Source of the DNA: Bacillota bacterium
GTDB taxonomy: Bacteria > Eremiobacterota > SpSt-956 > JAKJGF01
Direction of reading: 5' to 3'
Length of the DNA stretch: 53,654 bases
NCBI GenBank assembly: GCA_029555925.1
Contig: JAKPQU010000624.1
Span: 1 to 53,654, forward strand
Under the pieces are notes generated by a model. That model made no database searches. It worked only from the letters and a program-made list of their open reading frames with translations, and was not told where the DNA came from. Made by a program: the position numbers and the translations under genes. This document shows, one piece after another, positions 51,466 to 53,654 of the stretch (position 1 is its first letter; each line of letters starts with the position of its first letter).

Positions 51466-52289
51466 TGGAAAAAATAGAATTTTTTCTTTTTGAAATAAGC
51501 CTGCTGCTTTATCTGGCAGCTACAGTTCTTTATATAATAGATATATATTTCGGCATAAAAAACTTCGGAAAACTTCCTCTGTGGAAAATTTTCACGGGCT
51601 TTTCCTGTCAGACCATTTCTCTTATTATACGTTGTATAAGAGAAGGCCACCCCCCCGTTGCCACATTATTTGAAACCCTCTCTCTATTCAGCTGGATTAC
51701 AGTGATTATATATTTGATTATTCTGAGATTTAGACCCGGACATAGAGCCATCGGGCTATTTATTATTCCACTGGCATGTATAATAAATGCCTGTGCAATA
51801 TGTACAGATAATGAGATAGTTCCTCTCATGCCTGCCCTTCAGAGTTTCTGGCTTTTCATACATGTACCTTTATGTTTGCTCGGTTACGGGTGTCTTACCA
51901 TTGCCTTTTTCAGTGCCCTTATATATTTTATTCAGGAAAAAAATCTTAAATATAAAAATATAAGAGGATTTAATCGTTACCCTTCCCTTATGGCAGCAGA
52001 CGAGTTATGTTACACCATGGTAACGGCAGGATTCACATGTCTTACAATGGGCATTATAAGCGGTTCCATATGGGCAAATAATGCCTGGGGTTCATACTGG
52101 AGCTGGGATCCGAAAGAAACCTGGTCGCTCGTAACATGGCTGTTATTCGCAGTTTATCTCCATGCAAGATATATGGGAGGCTGGAGAGGAAGAAGAACAA
52201 ATATTCTCATAATCATAGGGTTTATCTGTTTACTTATAACTTTCTTCGGCGTAAATTATTTTTTTGGCGGACTTCATACATATATATGA
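51462..52289 (+). CDS. CcsA/HemX-like haem-handling membrane protein
   Basis: 275 residues, about eight transmembrane helices. It has the CcsA signature WGSYWSWDPKETWSLVTWL with nearby HARYMGGW, and the last segment ending FGVNYFFGGLHTY. The family binds or transfers haem during cytochrome c maturation; gene position right after hemA is the HemX-type position. Translation is coupled to hemA (4-base overlap). Whether it acts in cytochrome assembly or as HemX cannot be decided from sequence alone. Confidence 0.88.
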   Translation: MMEKIEFFLFEISLLLYLAATVLYIIDIYFGIKNFGKLPLWKIFTGFSCQTISLIIRCIREGHPPVATLFETLSLFSWITVIIYLIILRFRPGHRAIGLFIIPLACIINACAICTDNEIVPLMPALQSFWLFIHVPLCLLGYGCLTIAFFSALIYFIQEKNLKYKNIRGFNRYPSLMAADELCYTMVTAGFTCLTMGIISGSIWANNAWGSYWSWDPKETWSLVTWLLFAVYLHARYMGGWRGRRTNILIIIGFICLLITFFGVNYFFGGLHTYI

Positions 52290-52292
52290 AGT

Positions 52293-52350
52293 CGTGACGC
52301 GTAACGCGTGACGCGTGACGGGTGGTTCGTGATGCATGATGGGTGATGCG
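52293..52350. repeat. ACGCGT array between convergent CcsA-type genes
   Basis: TCGTGACGCGTAACGCGTGA and following degenerate units, 3 bases after the stop codon. Almost identical to the array upstream of rarA (48543). Confidence 0.87.
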
Positions 52351-52413
52351 TGTTTTACCGGCACCGGGCGACCACAGGGTCACCCCTGCTGCTCACTTTC
52401 CACTTTTCACTTT

Positions 52414-53238
52414 TCACTTCGCATAACTGTGAAGCCCTGCCAGCAAAAAATTAACTCCCAGATAGGTAAACATTACGACGGCAAAACCGGCAATAGCAAG
52501 TATGGCAGTCACAGTGCCTTTCCATTTATAATTATATCTGGCATGAAGGAATGCCGCATATACGAGCCATGTAATAAGAGACCATGTTTCTTTAGGGTCC
52601 CAGCTCCAGTAAGTTCCCCATGCATTATTTGCCCATATGGCGCCTGTAATTATCCCCAGGGTCATCCAGGGGAAGGAAAAAGCTATTATCTTATATATGA
52701 CATCTTCCACTGTTACAAGAGTTTTCTTTTTTTCTTCACTGTCTTTTTTTATGCGATCCAGTAACAGATAATATATACCGGCAGCAAAGGAGATGGCAAA
52801 AGCACCGTAAGCAAATACAAAACATAAAACGTGAAAAACCAGCCAGTGGCTTTTAAGAGCAGGCATAAGAGGCTCTATTTCCTTGGGTAATACAGATGCA
52901 TAGAGTACTGCCACCATGGTTATACCTGATGCAAAGACTCCGAGAATATTCAATTTATAAATTTTCTCTATTATCAGATATATAAGAATAAGTCCCCAGG
53001 CAAATGACAGGAGAGATTCATAAAGATTGGAAAAAGGCGCTCTTCCTGCCGCCACGGTTCTTACCGACAGGTTAAAAGTCAGGCTCAGAAAACCAAGAGC
53101 AAACAAACCTGTAGATATAAAAGAGATTACCTTATTTTTTCTGGAAACCATAGAGATAATATAAAAAAGAAAACTTAAAAAGAATATAATTCTCAATATT
53201 TCGAAGGACCATATTTCCATATTGTTTAATTGAGACAT
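52414..53238 (-). CDS. ccsA: CcsA/ResC-type cytochrome c biogenesis protein
   Basis: 274 residues from the ATG at 53238 (AGGAGAGGAG 7 bases before it; the frame extends upstream through repeat sequence to 53328, rejected). Eight membrane helices, the signature WGTYWSWDPKETWSLITWL with HARYNYKWKG, and a C-terminus ending LGVNFLLAGLHSYAK. It is a close relative of the gene at 51462 and faces it tail to tail. The family transports haem across the membrane for cytochrome c synthesis. Confidence 0.9.
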   Translation of the reverse strand: MSQLNNMEIWSFEILRIIFFLSFLFYIISMVSRKNKVISFISTGLFALGFLSLTFNLSVRTVAAGRAPFSNLYESLLSFAWGLILIYLIIEKIYKLNILGVFASGITMVAVLYASVLPKEIEPLMPALKSHWLVFHVLCFVFAYGAFAISFAAGIYYLLLDRIKKDSEEKKKTLVTVEDVIYKIIAFSFPWMTLGIITGAIWANNAWGTYWSWDPKETWSLITWLVYAAFLHARYNYKWKGTVTAILAIAGFAVVMFTYLGVNFLLAGLHSYAK

Positions 53239-53346
53239 AAATTTCTCCTCTCCTGCATATTCATAATAACTGCCAGGGCCGGACAGTAACAACGAAGAAT
53301 GAGAATGTATTTTCCCTTCACTCTTCACCCTTCACGATTTTCATAT

Positions 53347-53518
53347 AAATTATTTAGATAAACTGCCTCTACATAATTTTCATCTAAAGCTTTATTTTAC
53401 ACCATTAAAAATGAAAATTCCTATACCCTTAAATTATTTAGATAAACTGCCTCTACATAATTTTCATCTAAAGCTTTATTTTACACCATTAAAAATGAAA
53501 ATTCCTATACCCTTAAAT
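53347..53518. repeat. Family B repeat, two tandem copies
   Basis: Two exact 84-bp units (53347-53430 and 53431-53514). Within each, AATTTTCAT is the complement of ATGAAAATT and TTTAGAT of ATCTAAA. They directly precede the last family A element. Confidence 0.88.
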
Positions 53519-53654
53519 TATAGTTAGTTTCATAACTATCCATAAATAATGACCTCGTAATGCGTAAAGCGTAATGCGTGATGCGCAGGGATTAAACCCG
53601 TCACGCGTCACGCGTTACGCGTCACGACGACTTAAATTCTAATAAGTTATGAAA
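53519..53654. repeat. Family A element, copy 4 (runs off the window)
   Basis: Starts TATAGTTAGTTTCATAACTA, with the CGTAATGCGTAAAGCGTAATG array and AGGGATTAAACCCGTCACGC inside; ends within AAGTTATGAAA at the window edge. Confidence 0.83.

Overview
This window is a low-GC, AT-rich stretch of bacterial chromosome. The organism looks like an uncultured, probably anaerobic, diderm-type bacterium: there is a lipoprotein, a secreted alpha-2-macroglobulin-like protein, ferredoxin-type proteins, radical-type acyl-CoA dehydratase activases and the C5 haem pathway. No rRNA or tRNA gene is visible, and the sequence alone does not fix the phylum.

Layout. Bases 182-11205 form a toxin-antitoxin island: an AbiEii-type pair, a broken RelE remnant, two related PIN-domain pairs, a BrnT/CopG pair, a YefM/YoeB pair, a DUF4160/DUF2442 pair, a small-protein/RelE pair and a solitary N-terminally short TnpB. 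Embedded in it are a large PilX-like surface protein and a convergent, frameshifted lipoprotein with TIG and beta-propeller domains, separated by a strong bidirectional hairpin terminator. Bases 11266-15706 carry a three-gene unit: a protein with two cyclic-nucleotide-binding domains, an unknown helical protein, and a 613-residue protein that looks like an exported or effector-like protein. Next come a heptad-repeat coiled-coil protein, an arrestin-like fragment, a 1906-residue alpha-2-macroglobulin with an N-terminal propeller, a membrane Ser/Thr kinase and a secreted PHP-domain protein.

Bases 25466-30837 hold a tandem 2-hydroxyacyl-CoA dehydratase activase (split in this sequence by a one-base frameshift) in an operon with a KAS III-like condensing enzyme. 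After a HEAT-repeat protein, a K+ channel and some small or unknown genes come a Nudix hydrolase and the operon aspartokinase - DUF39 protein - NIL/ferredoxin, which matches the sulfide-dependent route from aspartate semialdehyde to homocysteine. Then follow a UvrC without its C-terminal HhH domain, a response regulator/histidine kinase hybrid, an orphan HsdR_N-type protein, a TMTC-like TPR membrane protein overlapping rarA, a DUF362 ferredoxin protein, hemA with a CcsA/HemX-like partner, and a convergent second CcsA-type protein.

The most striking feature is the repeat content. Intergenic spaces are filled with 7-bp-period arrays (ACGCGTG-like, CACTACT-like, AGCTATC-like and GTTGAAA-like versions). 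The ACGCGT arrays also form the cores of two different terminal-inverted-repeat elements. Further families (an 84-bp unit, a 42-bp unit and a 'CCTGTTAATCC' family) are interspersed. These repeats reach into genes: they supply stop codons, false N-terminal extensions and one in-frame insertion. They are the main candidate here for undescribed biology.
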